Positions 44,620 through 56,766 of a DNA stretch of 64,000 nucleotides are shown here, in pieces. The position numbers and the translations under genes are program-made. The stretch's first letter is position 1. Every line of letters starts with the position of its first letter. This DNA comes from Hesseltinella vesiculosa (taxonomy: Eukaryota; Mucoromycota; Mucoromycetes; Mucorales; Cunninghamellaceae). Location: NCBI GenBank assembly GCA_002104935.1, contig MCGT01000001.1, positions 434,001-498,000 on the forward strand, given 5' to 3'. A model generated the notes under the pieces. It made no database searches. It saw nothing but the letters and a program-made list of their open reading frames with translations, and had not been told where the DNA came from.

Positions 44620-45692
44620 CTATAGCATGTCCACGGTCCGCTGAACCATGCGTTGCACTTTTTTTTTAAACTGCGGGTAGTCTTGACGGAACTCTTTCTA
44701 CGTGCGTAAAAATAAAAAAACAATGAGGCCTGAATCAAGGAATAGGATCTTGGGAGACTTACAGCCGCTTCTATGTTGGCAGGGGACTCATCGTTTGGGC
44801 TGGACAGCATGGAGATGACAGACAGTAATATGGTTTCAACAGTGTGCACAGGAGACCATCGCTCACTAGCATCTTCGTAGCCGTACTTGTCATCACCAGG
44901 AGGATGCTATTGATGGTTTATTCGTAAGTGTCCACTTCTCAGAACATGTAATAAACTTACCAGGATGGAGATACACACCGTGCCATCAGGGTAAACTAGG
45001 AGGAGATGAGATCTTTTGTGTTCCCTCCTTTTTTGTGCAACCGTCCATCGGAGCCTTACCATTGGGGTGGAACATCTCGGTGACGAATTTCAATGTTGGT
45101 GGCATAATTGGATAATCCTAGTTCATTCGACGAAAACAGCAAAAGAAAAAGGGTCAGTAGGCCCACCCCAAGCGACTATCCGAACCAGATTCTACCCAAA
45201 AACACTTACCCTGGGGAAAGTCATGATTGCCTTGAAGAACCCACCTTCACTGTGATAAGGAAAAAAAAAAAAAAAAAAAGGGTGAGGTCCGTCGAGTTTT
45301 GCTTCATGCTTGTCAAACGCCAAACTTACTAGAGCGTGTCAGGAGCACCCATCACCAAGATTTCCCACTGTCGCCGACCAAGAATCACATTGAAAATAAT
45401 GGTGAGTTTCTGGCTTCATCATGGGAGTAATCGATTGCCTGGAAGTTCTCTCTTGCTCACACATACCTCATAAATATTGTCATTAAGAAGACCAGCTGAG
45501 AATCCGTCGACAGGATTCTTTTGCAACTCTAAAAATCAAAAATGAGAAGACAATGAGAATGGCAAAGAAAAAAAAAATAGACATCAAATTCATCCCATTC
45601 TATGAATGTCCTGTCTATCCTGACTGATCAATAAAAGAGATGACCTCACCTTTCAGCTGTTTAGCCAGTAACAAGGCACTTGAATCAGTCAT
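44620..45692 (-). CDS. ubiquitin-conjugating enzyme E2, Ubc7/UBE2G type
   Basis: 165 residues from eight exons (reverse): 45650-45692, 45467-45528, 45330-45367, 45210-45249, 45060-45117, 44961-44995, 44763-44906 and 44620-44697. UBC fold with [14 protein letters not shown], the HPN motif in [17 protein letters not shown] (catalytic Cys follows), and the acidic-loop insertion after it ([20 protein letters not shown]) that separates Ubc7/Ubc3 types from other E2s. Ubc7 works in ER-associated degradation with Cue1 and the Hrd1/Doa10 ligases, making Lys48 chains. Length equals yeast Ubc7 (165). Confidence 0.95.
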
Positions 45693-45928
45693 AGTCAGAA
45701 TAAAAAAAAAAAAGCAACGAAGAGACAAAAAAAATCAAAAAAAGGAGGCGGGGAAAATTTAAAAAGCTGATGTGTGACGCCTCTGCCAATAAAGAATGAG
45801 CTTTGCCTGAACTTTTCTTTTTCAAAAGGCATTTTTATTTTTAAAAAGTGTACTTTGCATCAATGAGGAAAAGAAAGATAAAAAAAAAATAGAAGGGGAA
45901 TCCAAACAATAAAAAAAAAACAAAGAGA

Positions 45929-46424
45929 TTACATGGCGTCCAACAGTAACTTGCGCGCGTCAGCCTCAGCTTGTTCCTTATTCTCCAAACCACGAGCCCA
46001 CAGGTCAAGCGAGTCCAACGAAGAAGAGGTTGGCACAGCAGATTGTTGTTGGCTGGCAGGGATGCGACAGAACACATCTTCCGTTCCGTTGATGTAGAAC
46101 ATATGGTAGGTGTCGTGGCATATCTTGTATTGCATGCCCGATTTTAGCACCACACTCTGCCGTGCTTGTTCTTCGTTACATCGCATCAGGTTCCTAGAAA
46201 AGGAGGTTAGAACCTTGGGCGATTGTCCCTGCTTATTTAGCTACCTTGATAAATAGCGCTTGGTAAGCAATGCAGGGTTAATGTCTTTGGTTGGTCGTTC
46301 GCTGTCAATATAGCTGGAGACGTATTCTTCATAGTCGTCTCGAGTGATTGGATGGTATTCTTCATCGTATCCTAGTAGCTGAATGGATAGTCGTCTCCGT
46401 ACAGTATCCTAGAGATCCCGCAAA

Positions 46425-46458
<34 letters not shown>

Positions 46459-49400
46459 GCATAAGCTTGGTTGCAACCCATCGAGATGCACTTACAAAGG
46501 AGATATTGAACAAGGCTTCGTCTTTGCCCAGGACGTTTTCTACAGAGACACGATAGTCGCCTAGAGATTGCGCATCCACCGATTCCAAATCATGATGTTT
46601 CAGGAAGAGTTCTACCAAAGCAGCCGTGCTCTCCGTGGTGACCATGAAGTGAATCTGAAAAACGTGTGTTAGTGTGGCTGCCCGGTTCCTTTGTTCATAC
46701 GTACATGTCGCAAAAGGGAAGCCACCAGTCGGTCAACGGTGAACATGGTGTAGACTTTGTTACCAAACACATAGCGAGCAACTTCTTCGTAGAGACTACT
46801 ATCTATTTCACCATGCAAATATTTTTCCGTCAAGACCATCAGCGTTTCGTAATAGCCTCGTGTGAAATCCATTTGATAACCTATCACAAAAATATGGTTG
46901 AGTATGCTGGCGAGCCGGCTGAGACACAGTATACCATCCAATGATTTTGATTGAACCGTCAAATTCAGAGGGGCTTTGATCTTGGCTCCCGTCTTTTCAG
47001 GCTCTTGTTTGTATTCTTCGCCCAGTAGATAAAGTGCCAGCAGACGGTCATACAAAAGCTTGAAAGAAGAAACGTCAGAATGTCGTACTTGCTAGGTTTC
47101 CCAGCCATCTTTACCTGATATAAACGGAAGAAGCAGAACATTTCGCTGTCGGCAAAGAGGTTGAAGATGTGGCGTTTGGAGGAGGAAGGCGTGGGAGGCA
47201 CAGGGTCGACGACGGGAGTGACGGCATCTGGTTTATCTTGTGGCTCGTGGGTATTTGGTGGAGCGGCGGAAGGCTCAGGCTCGGTCATTTTAACGTCAGG
47301 CACATCCACCGTATAGGTGGTGGAAGTGGTGGTCGGCTCCTTGACCTCGTTTTGGGTTTTTGGTACTTGGCGACGTTGGCGACGTTCCTTGTTCATGATC
47401 ACATCGCCATCCGAGTCATACGAGGAATGCGATTCGTCGTCTTCGTCTTCGTCGTCTTCGTCGTCGTCTTCATCATCCTCTTCATTTTCGTCCTCTTGCA
47501 CGGGGTTGGGCTCCTTCTTGATGGTGGCAAGTCGGCTTAGGCCAGGGTGCACAGGCTCTATGGAACCATCAAAGAACACAGGTAGCAGGCTGACGAGAAA
47601 CTGGTGTATCTTTTCTTGCGTGACTGCGTCGTAGACATCCGCGTGCTGCTGCAAAAATGCCTTGATCAGGCGTGTCACGTCACCCAGGCGGTTCTTGTTA
47701 GGCATATCAAAGATATATTGAGGAGGTCGTCGAGGAGGGGTCAGGAGCTTGCCGCCAGCGTCACGGTCTTGCATCAGCTGCTGCTGCTGGTCCAGTTGCT
47801 GCAGTTTCCTCTCTTCAATGTCGGTGATCAGATTCTTTGATGTCATTTGACGCTTATCCATTTGCTTGAATGTGATGCCTTGGTAATCCAGTGCCTTGAG
47901 ATAGTTCTTGGCCTCAACTTCGCGCCAGATCTTGTTCCATTCGCGCTAAAAAGTCGATGGCGACAAAGCGCAGTCAGCAACCTTTTTTTTTTTTTTTTTT
48001 TTTTGTACCTGAGCACGTTTCCATTCATCGTCCTTTTGTTTGAGTCGCTTAAGTACGATGGGCACGGACTGGGCAGGATTGTTGTGCAGTAGCTCAATGA
48101 CTTCCAAACCCTTGGCGACACCATAAATCTTCTTGATAATGCGTTGGTATATGGTCTTGGAGGGGCCGCCCAGGCCAACGGGCAAGGTAAATTCTTGCTT
48201 TTCTTCGGCAGCCATTGTTGAGATCTTCTTCATGATTGGCTCCAAAAGAGCAATGGTGTTCAGATTAGCCTCGATGTTCAGATCGTAATCATATCTGTAT
48301 CAGGGGCAATGTGAGAAAAAAGGTAAATAACAAGCTACCCGTATTCCGCAGCAAACATACCGTTCTTCTTCCACACGGTGCAATGCTTCTTCATATTGAT
48401 TCTTCTTGGCAGCTACATAAGCACTGTCTTCACTTGCCCAGGTTGGGTGCGACACATACAAGTCATTGAGCACTTCTAAACAAAGCTCATCCTTGCCAGA
48501 GCAGACTTGGCCTTGCCACTAAAATAAAAAGTCAGATGGCCGTAAAGAACAGTCTGGACGGCAGCTTACGGATTTGGGGATACCACGGTAGCTAGGGCCA
48601 TAGGCTTCCAGGGCATCGAGCTCAGACTTGCCATTTTCATCTGGGACATTTTCAATCAGCTCGTCCTTTCCATCATAGCCCACCAGTGTTTTGAACATAT
48701 CAAAGAGTTCTTTGTTGCCGCCCAAGATGCCTTCGACACGGTTGACCAGAACGTTCTGATCGACCACTTGTTGACTGAACAGGTTGAGGACTTTGAGAAA
48801 GGCATTGTAGGTGACCTTGCTGCCGATATATTTCTTCGCACGCTCAAAGAACTCGACTTCTTCACCAGACACAAAGGGTCGGATCACATCCTCCTCCACA
48901 AGACCGCTGCGGACTTCGGAGGTTTGGATCTCGTCGTCCCGCAGCTTGCTTCGTTTGGTCAAGCCCGATTGGATCATGGTGGTCGGACGTTTGCGGCGGC
49001 TGGTTGGAGGCGCACCGACGCTAGGTAAGCCAGGCACCATGACAAGACCCTTACGGTTGCCACTGGCTGGTGCTGATGTGTAGACGGCAGGAGGGCCTGA
49101 ACTGTCCGGAAGGAATTGCTTAAATTCGGCCAGAAGGTCATTGTCGCCATTAAACAGGGTTTGCACTTGACTGTACACTTCTTGAATAGGACGCTGCTCT
49201 TTTTGATACGTCTGCAAGATTTCCAAGAACTGCTTGTACACGTCAGGTTCGCCAGAAAATCGGTTCTAAATGAAATAAACGCGATGAGCTCCCATGATGC
49301 TGCATGAGCTATTTTTTTTTCTCGTTTACCTTGATCTTGTTGACATAGTTGATGGCATGATTGAACTCGACAGGAGGACGTCGGTGGGGACTTCCTTCGT

Positions 49401-50972
49401 CCACAGCCAAAGCAGGCGGTGGTGGAGGTGGCATGTACGTTGCCATGGGCTGGTAACCAGGAGGTGGTGGCGGCATGTGATGAGGAAGATGCGCAGGCGG
49501 AGGCGTTTGGCCATAGCGTGGAGGTGCCATCGGCATGGGGCCACGAAGGTGGGGAGGCGGTTGATGGCCAGGAGGAGGAGGATGGCCATAAGAATACAAG
49601 TGACCATAGTACAGCTGATCATGTGGAGGGGCCGAATCGGAACCGAGGCGTAGAGGTTCACCAGCAACGCTGGTAGTGGTACCCTGGGGTGTTGTGACCT
49701 TAATGACATCATTGTCCTGGTCGTCAGTAATGCATTCGATACAGTAGCCAGGCGGCAAGAAAGTGTTGAAGCCGGAAATCAGCTGAGGGTGGCCACGGAA
49801 CAACGTCGAGACTCGTTCGATCACTCCGGGGGTGTCAATTCTAAAAATGGCGCGAAAAGAAAAAAATAAAGCATACGTGAGTGACGTGAGAGAAAAAAGA
49901 TCGTTGGTAGTGAAACTTACGCTTGACTTTTGAAATCCTTCATGATGTCCAAAAACTTGTTGTAGACTTCAGGATGATCCGAGAATTGCATCTTGACAAG
50001 ATCGAGATAGGTCAATGCATCCTTGACATTAAGAGGGCGGTAGCCATTTTGCGAGTCGGACCGAGAGCGAGGAGGCTGTGAAGGAGGGGCCGAAGGGGCA
50101 ACCACCAAGGGATCCTGTAAGGAGGGCTGAATAGGTGTGGACGTGGGTGAGGCAGAAGGTTGATGTTGAGACTGGTCGACATTTTCTTCTTTCACTGGTA
50201 GCTGAGCTTCTTCCTTGATGGGTTCATCCTCCTCCATGGGCTCTGGCTGACTGGCTGGTTCGTCAACAGCAGGTGGAGGGGGCATGGCGTGAGCTTGGGT
50301 CTCCATGGCAATAGATTGGGTCTCAATAACTTCCGTTGAAACGGCTGGGGCCGTTTCAGCGACCGTTGGCACTGCTGCTGGAATAGGAGAAGCAGTGTCA
50401 GCCGGAGGTGACACAGAAGGTTGAGCCATCGCTTGTTCTGGTTTCGATGCCATTGCATCAGCGTGATCCGTTTCTAAAGGATTTTCCGTAGATGCTGCAG
50501 GAGTTGAAGATGGCAGGCTGGTGTCCACGGCATTGTCAGTGACTTGCATGTCAACGGAAGACGTGCCAGGTGTGCTGGCAAAGGGCTCGGCTGAGGCCGT
50601 CAACTCTTGTGCTGCAGGCGACGGTTGGTTGTCGACAGGTGGAGGCGAATCTGTTGTGTCATTTGCCAATGGTTGAGCAGAGACAGGCGTCAATGCTGGT
50701 GCAGGCTCTGGCTGGTCGTCGGCTTGCATGGGAGAATCTTTTACATCTGGACGAGGTGAGCCAGAAATTTCGGGGACATTGTTTGTGCTGCCGACGGTGG
50801 TTGATGCGACAGGATGATCCTCCGAAGGTGGCCCATGTCTATTGAAGAATATGAAAAGAATCCAGGAAGAATGAAAGAGGAAACAAGTTTAGGCAAAGGA
50901 CACATTGGCTAATGAAAAAAAGGAGACAGCTTACGTTGGATTTTGTTGGTCAAAGGGTGGATTGTCAGCCAT
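45929..50972 (-). CDS. SIN3: SIN3 transcriptional corepressor
   Basis: 1441 residues from twelve exons (reverse): 50935-50972, 49921-50838, 49330-49840, 48570-49265, 48361-48518, 48009-48294, 47115-47945, 46935-47058, 46705-46880, 46496-46654, 46245-46408 and 45929-46193; all phases close. A Pro/Ala/Thr-rich N-terminus precedes three paired amphipathic helix domains: PAH1 about 280-350 ([19 protein letters not shown]), PAH2 about 478-545 ([17 protein letters not shown]) and PAH3 about 630-695 ([17 protein letters not shown]). The histone-deacetylase interaction domain starts at [11 protein letters not shown] and goes on through [16 protein letters not shown] and a helical core. An acidic Asp/Glu run lies in exon 7 (47420-47510). 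The conserved C-terminal Sin3 domain follows ([19 protein letters not shown]). SIN3 scaffolds Rpd3-type deacetylases and represses transcription. Confidence 0.96.
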
Positions 50973-51304
50973 GGACAAAAAACTTTAATGGGAGAAGCGG
51001 GCCTGAAAACGATACAATAAAAATATAGGCAAACTAATGGGAGAGTGAGAGTGAGAATGCAAGAGATGGTAGGTCTTTCAGCTGAAAGAAAGTGAGAGAA
51101 CACGCGTGGAGAGGTGAAAAAAAGAATAAATAGGGCTTACAAGCTCCGCTTAGAACAAGTCACACTGAAAGAAAAAAAGATGTGCGGCCAATGCTCCGGC
51201 CTGATTGGTCTGTGCCCGTGACAGGTATCATTTGATCGGGAGCTTTTTGATCCGCTTTTTTGTTCCTCTTCCCCCCTTTTTTTATCTTAAATTGAACCTT
51301 GGCC
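50973..51304. promoter_or_regulatory. divergent promoter of SIN3 and the MFS transporter gene
   Basis: 332 bases between divergent starts; pyrimidine tract before the MFS start (about 51255-51290). No specific site recognised. Confidence 0.4.
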
Positions 51305-52776
51305 ATGTCCCAGGACGAAAAAGATTCTGTCATTGGAGAAAAGCAAGACATGCCTCTTCCTCCTGACGGTGGTAGTGAAGGCTGGTCTGTTGTTTTTGGT
51401 GCTGCCTGTGTATGTTCAACGTGTTTAATATCGTCAATCGCTTATCTTTTTTTTTCATAAAACCGTCAGGGCTTGTTTGCAATGTAAATGGCCATGGCCA
51501 TGTCATGTTTTTTTTCTTTTATCACCACTCACTTTTTATTTTTTTGTTATTAGCTACGGTGTCAACTATTCTTGGGGTGTGTTCCTTGCCTATTATTCTA
51601 GCACGGTCTATCCCGGCCACATGACGCAGCTCTCCTGGGTAGGATCTATCTGCATCGGTTTTTTCTTTATTCTCGGTCCAATCAACGACTGGGTGACGCG
51701 CTTCATGGGCTATCGCTACATGCTACTGTTTGCCATGGTCGTTGGTCCTTTTGCGCTGATGATGGCTTCCTTGACCAACGCCATCTGGCAACTGTACCTG
51801 TCCCAAGGCTTGCTCTTTGGCATCTCCGCTAGTTTCGTTTGGTTCTCCTGCATCGGAAGCGTGCAACAACATTTCACGACAAAACGCGGCCTGGCTCTTG
51901 GCGCTACTCTCTTTGGCTCTGGTGTTGGTGGTCTTGTCATGACGAATATCAACGTGGCTGTGATGCAATCCTTGGGCTACCGATGGGCACTGCGTATTAC
52001 AGGGTTCATTTGCTTTGTCTTTCTCGGCGTGGCTGCGACCCTTGTCAAACCCTTTCCTGGATATCAAGCATCATTAGCTGCTAACCCTACGTCGACCCTG
52101 AAAAAGCACCAGAATCTTGTCCGCAAACTTGATTTTTGTCTCTTGCTCGCTGTCGCCTTCATCACCACGTTTGGTTACCTTGTACCTTCTTTTATGCTTC
52201 CATGTAATACTAGAGGGGTGCCTGGCCGTGGGGTACGTCCTCTCATCTCCTCTTTTTCTTTTTTGCAACTATCTAGCCTACGCCAAGTCACTGAAATTAA
52301 ATCCGTGGGTAGGAGCCAACCTTTCTGCCATCATCAATGCCGTCAATGCCGTTGCAAAGCCATTCATGGGTTATCTGGGTGATCGAGTTGGTCGCTTGAA
52401 TGTGTTTTTCATCTGCACATTTATGGCAGGGATCATGTGCCTGGCTGTATGGACCAATGCTCACACGGAAGCTGCTGTCTGGGCATTTGCTGTGCTCTAC
52501 GGTATCTTTGGCTGTGGGTACCTCACTATGCTTGCCACTGTCGTGCCTCAAATCGCTGGCTACGAAGCCATCTCGGAAGCCAACGGTCTTCTGTACTTTT
52601 TGAACTTACCAGGCTATTTGGTCGGTTCGCCTGTTGCCTCCGCCATCATCAACACCTCCGACCCTCCAAATTACCGCTACGCTGCTGTCTATGCCGGACT
52701 TCTCTTGTGTGTGGGCGGTCTTTTTGCTTTTGCCCTGCGGATCGCTCATGGCGGATGGAACTGTCACCGGATCTGA
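51305..52776 (+). CDS. MFS monocarboxylate-type transporter (MCT/Mch family)
   Basis: 422 residues from four exons: 51305-51409, 51470-51483, 51554-52203 and 52277-52776. The second exon is 14 nt and is required to give GWSVVFGAACGLFAIYGVNYSWGVF, the PDGG-W first-helix signature of monocarboxylate porters (PLPPDGGSEGWSVV). About twelve membrane segments are visible, with the loop motifs LGDRVGRLNV (TM8-9) and TKRGLALGATLFGSGVGG (TM4-5). Fungal Mch/MCT-like proteins carry carboxylates, riboflavin or similar small molecules, or have no known substrate, so the substrate is open. Ends soon after TM12, without a long tail. Confidence 0.9.
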
Positions 52777-53671
52777 GCTCACGTCACCTCTAGCCCCTAC
52801 ATACATTTTAGACTCTTCATTCATTGTACTTTATTGATCACTAAAATAGCATTCTTTTTACTGCAATTGTTGTTCTTGTCCGAGGGGCATAGCCCGATGT
52901 TGTGTGCATTTGAAAAGGATGGCACTCTCTGCCACGAAACGTCCAAAGTCCGGCCTTCTGAAAAGTAATCCAGTAATCCAAAGTCACGATTTGACAAGAG
53001 GTTTCAATGTCATGAACACGTCACTTGACATTGGGCAATCCAGCTTGTCCAAGAAAACACCCATTTTTGCTGACGGCCAGCTGTCTTGCGCTGGCGGAAA
53101 TTGAATTTGATTTAAATTCATTTTGCAAAAAAAAAGCAAAAAAAGCGATATTCGTCACAGTACTTTTGAGTGATAGGATCGATCTGAAAATTTGTAGAGA
53201 TACGCAAATGCACAAAGGACGATGGTGTTGAAAAATTCAGGTCGATTGGTAAAAGTTGCCCAGCCAACTTTTTACCATTATCGTGGTGATGCCTCCGATT
53301 CACCCGCTAAAAAAATGAAAAAAACCGCCATTTTTGCCAGGAGGACCCCCGGATGATCTGATCAAAAATCACAGGGCAAAATTGTTCTAAATCAATGAGC
53401 TCCAAATTTTTCATGCGCACACAAGGCGATGAGAAATGACTCTGAATAGATTTACCACCCTCTCATACAGCGGATAGAGGAGGAAGAAGACTACCAATCA
53501 TGCGCCAAAACTATCCATTCGCGACTCAAATCAAAACCTGACAGCCGCCCAGATGATGGCGGGAATCTGCCACAGGATGCATGCGCATGCTCTGCTTATA
53601 GCGTACCAATGGCATCGTTTAGTTTGACGGTAGGCAGGTTTTACTTATAATCTCAAGCAGCTACAAACAAA
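52777..53671. other. intergenic region with dispersed repeat copy 2
   Basis: 0.9 kb between convergent genes. The dispersed repeat occupies 53175-53389. No supported gene. Confidence 0.5.
53175..53389 (+). repeat. dispersed repeat family, copy 2
   Basis: Same block order as copies 1 and 3: GGATCGATCTGAAA, GCAAATGCAC, GATGGTG, AGGTCGATTGG, GCCCAGCCAACTTTT, GATGCCTCCGA, CGCTAAAAAAATGAAAAA, GCCATTTTTGCCAGG, GACCCCCGG, ATCTGATCAAAAATCAC and GCAAAATTGTTCTA. Closest to copy 3. Confidence 0.8.
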
Positions 53672-54401
53672 TTAAATATGAAGGGTGTGTACCAAGATAG
53701 AAAATGCAATGACAGCTGGTAGGACCAAATTAACAGTGGAAGTTAAAGTATCTGAAGCACCAGAAGAGACTCTCATGGTTGATTGTGCGGACGGACTAGC
53801 GGTGACGGTCCAGACGACGGTCGTTGTTTTTGTAGTGACGGCGGTGGTGGAGGGTTGAGGGATGACGCAAGACCCAAACTACGCATTTTTTTTAGTTTTC
53901 AACGATAGCACCTTTTAAAATCATTTAATGGCCATACCTGACAAACCGATCCACTTAAACAGCAGTTGTCATTACCTAAAACAAGAGCAAAAAAAATAAA
54001 GAATAAAGACTGACCCGGTTTCCTTCTCTCCGTTTGTCCAATCACTTACATGGGGTTGTTCCAGGTTGACAACACCCAGTCAGCCCTTCAGAAATAAAAA
54101 CAGAAAATGGGGAACAAGATGTCAGACCAAGGAAATGCAGATGAAGGCGCAGAGTGTGCCTGTGAAGGCTGCCGTTTTTTTTTTTTTTTTTTTGAACAAG
54201 ATTCTTACCGCACGACCATCCAGCCCAACAGCAGAATGACCCACAGTTCACAGGGTACTCAGTGCACGTCAGTCGTTTGATCAAATCATCTCTAACTAAC
54301 ATCACACCTGGGGGAGGGGAAGAGTCAACACCAGGGACAATCTGCTGACATGAAATTGTGACAACCAACATGAACAGAGATAACAGCGTTGATTTGTGCA
54401 T
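53672..54401 (-). CDS. small secreted CC-doublet cysteine-rich protein, GPI-anchor-like (paralog A)
   Basis: 157 residues from four exons (reverse): 54209-54401, 54050-54085, 53938-53975 and 53672-53878. Signal peptide at residues 1-18 (MHKSTLLSLFMLVVTISC). The mature part carries paired cysteines: NCGSFCCWAGWSCG, GCCQPGTTPC and NCCLSGSVC. A Thr/Ser-rich stalk follows (TTAVTTKTTTVVWTVTASPS), and a hydrophobic end (TVNLVLPAVIAFSILVHTLHI) as in GPI proteins. The four paralogs of this cluster share the order C, C-x(2-3)-CC-x5-C, CC, C, CC-x5-C. The family is not one I can name; the pattern is unlike hydrophobins (8 Cys) or CFEM. A cell-wall or surface role is inferred. Confidence 0.8.
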
Positions 54402-55861
54402 TATCTTTTTTTTTTCAGGTTATCGAAAAGAGAAGACCGTTGGCTACTGGTGATATTTGGACTTTTTATTCTTAGTTTCCACAGGTGGTACCAACTTACA
54501 CTTCTTTGAAGCCCCTCCCCTTCTGGTAGTACAAAAAGACAGCCCCAGTTATTGATTTTCCTCATTACTGCCGATTTGTGGCGGAGCCAGGGTCTTTTTT
54601 TTTTTTTCCTCGTCTTCACAAAGGGCATTGCAGCAATCGTCACCTTCGTCATTTTATCCCACTCCGATGCCAGTCTTCCTCACTTTTTTTCTACATTTGT
54701 CCACGGAATGCTGAATGATCTCAGACATTGCTGTATCAGACCAACGCGTCATGGAATGAGTAACAAAATGAAATGGACATAGCAACTCTGAAGTGGTCAG
54801 GGCACTGTGTAAAGCCAAGTTAAAGAGAAGAGCCAAGACTTTGCGCCAAGAACCAGAGGACTTTCTGCCACCTGAGGAGGCTCCTAAACTTGGAGAAGCA
54901 GTGGTATTAGATTAAAAAAAAACAGTGGTTGATGGGGGTGATGGACCTGGATTTTTTGTTTGAGGTATGAAGCCCAATTGGACAAATTTGACCTATTTTA
55001 GCATTTTTCCTTGCCTTCCTCAATCTTTCCTGGCCGATGACGAAAACCAGGAATCACCTGCTGAACAGCGGCTGTGGTGTCAGCACTGCCGGAGTCAAAA
55101 CAACAAGTTGTGCGACGTTTTTTTTTTTTTTTTTTTTTTTTTTTCTGGAACGAGCATTGAATGCCAATGGTTGTCGTCTTCATTTGGGTTATTACAATAC
55201 GAACCGACTATTGGGGAAAACTCGCCCTCTGAAGGAATAGATCAAAACAAAACAAAAGCTAAGCAGCCACGAACAAAAAGACAAGGTCATGCTAAGGCCA
55301 AAACGGGGCTATGTTGACTTTCATCCTCTTTTACTTTCAGGGCAACCCAATGGCTGGCGACTTCCTCTGCGATATTTACTTTTAAAAGTAACATCTGGGT
55401 GCAGGTTATCATTTGGCAGTGACAATCCATTGCAAAGTGTGCTCTCCAGGACGTTGGTCGTAGGAGAATAGGTGACAGGGGTTATTTTTTCCTTCATGAT
55501 TTGGCCGCATATCGCAGGGTTGGCTACTTCTTGCACAGTACCATCTTACCAGCAAGGTAATATAGATGAAGCACAATAGGCAAAAAAAAAAAAAAAAAAC
55601 GACAGGTGAGAAATGGTCATGGCTAAAATAGCAAGCCTCCTGGGTGATGTGGTGGGAAACTGGAGGGAGGCATTTCAAAGTCAAGGCAAGCTTTCGTCGC
55701 GCATGTGTGGACCATTGGCTTTACCTGATCGGTATCAAGATGTTGCTACAATTCACTCTCAGTGAAGGATTGCCAACATTTTCAAGTATTACATCCTATT
55801 TCTGAGGAACAGCCTTTATTTTTTTTTTTATGATCTGGTGAGAGGAGCAAAGGAAAGGAAA
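54402..55861. other. intergenic region, includes a possible decayed paralog
   Basis: 1.46 kb. See the candidate pseudogene at 54760-55120. Otherwise A/T-run-rich sequence without a supported gene. Confidence 0.45.
54760..55120 (-). pseudogene. possible decayed fifth CC-rich GPI paralog
   Basis: On the reverse strand two fragments occur in the right order for this family. A CC segment (TTCCFDSGSADT, about 55065-55112) resembles GCCDSGYFD of paralog B. About 150 bp further on comes a Ser/Gly-rich stretch running into a hydrophobic segment (TASPSLGASSGG, then SWRKVLALLFNLALHSAL), like the GPI tails. No intact signal exon or splice chain connects them, and a T20 run interrupts. It may also be chance. 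Confidence 0.3.
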
Positions 55862-56766
55862 TTACAAAAAGGGGGCAAACACCAGGATAGAAAACACCAA
55901 AACGATAGGCAAGTACATGTTGCTTGCAGATGCCAAAACTGTTTGAGCGCCAGATTTTGGATTTGAGCATTGGCAGTTCGAACCGGTACAGTTGGCCATG
56001 CAGCCACCGCTGCCCCAAACACCGCCGCCATTACCGCCGCCACTGCCAGTACCATTTCCAGGGCCATTACTTGGGCCACCGCCATTGACAGTGCCACTGG
56101 CTACAGAGGATGCAGTGCTGGTACTGGCGCTGAAGATGGTTGAAAAGCTCAGTGTGCTGGTTGTCGTGGTTGTATAGCTGAAACTGAAAAAGTTGGTGGT
56201 CGTTGTGGGATTGCTACCGCCGCCACCGCCATTGCCGCCGCCGCCGCCGCCGCCACCACTGCCATAGCTGCACAGCATAGAGCCAATCTGTGAAACAAGA
56301 TTCTTTGTCAGTCCGTTTTTCAATAAACCGTCAGTTATCATACATCACAAGTAGTGCCATATGGACAGCACTTAATACCATCACCACCTAACGGCGACCA
56401 CATGAAAAAATGGAGGGTGAGAAGAGGAAGAGTACCACAGCCGCTTTTTTTTTTTAACTTACAGTCAAAGTAACCGCTGTCGCAGCAGCCGTTGGTTCCT
56501 GTTTGATAAAAAAAATAAACCAACGAATTAATAAAGGCAGATCAATGGAGCATTGAAAAAAAAAATCTACCGCAAGTCTGTCCAGTCAAACAGCAAAAGC
56601 TTCCACAGTACACGCCATATTGCTCACAGCCGTTCTGTCGCTTTCTTGCCTTATCACTGACAAGAAGGACTCCAGCAGGAGGATTGATACGGCCCTTTAC
56701 TGGTTCTTGGCAAGAGATCGTTGCCACCAAAGATGCCAGAGCAAAAAGAACAAACTTATGAACCAT
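55862..56766 (-). CDS. small secreted CC-doublet cysteine-rich protein, GPI-anchor-like (paralog B)
   Basis: 233 residues from four exons (reverse): 56571-56766, 56463-56498, 56344-56387 and 55862-56287. Signal peptide MVHKFVLFALASLVATISC. Cys core: YCGSFCCLTGQTCG, GTNGCCDSGYFDC, KCCPYGTTC and MLCSYG. The intron ph1/ph1/ph0 pattern equals that of paralog A, which shows common descent. The fourth exon is expanded by a poly-Gly run (GCC-rich on the plus strand, 56215-56265), a Thr/Ser stalk, another Gly/Asn stretch and an extra CMANCTGSNCQC motif. It ends in the hydrophobic GPI-type tail (MYLPIVLVFSILVFAPFL). Function unknown. Confidence 0.82.
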
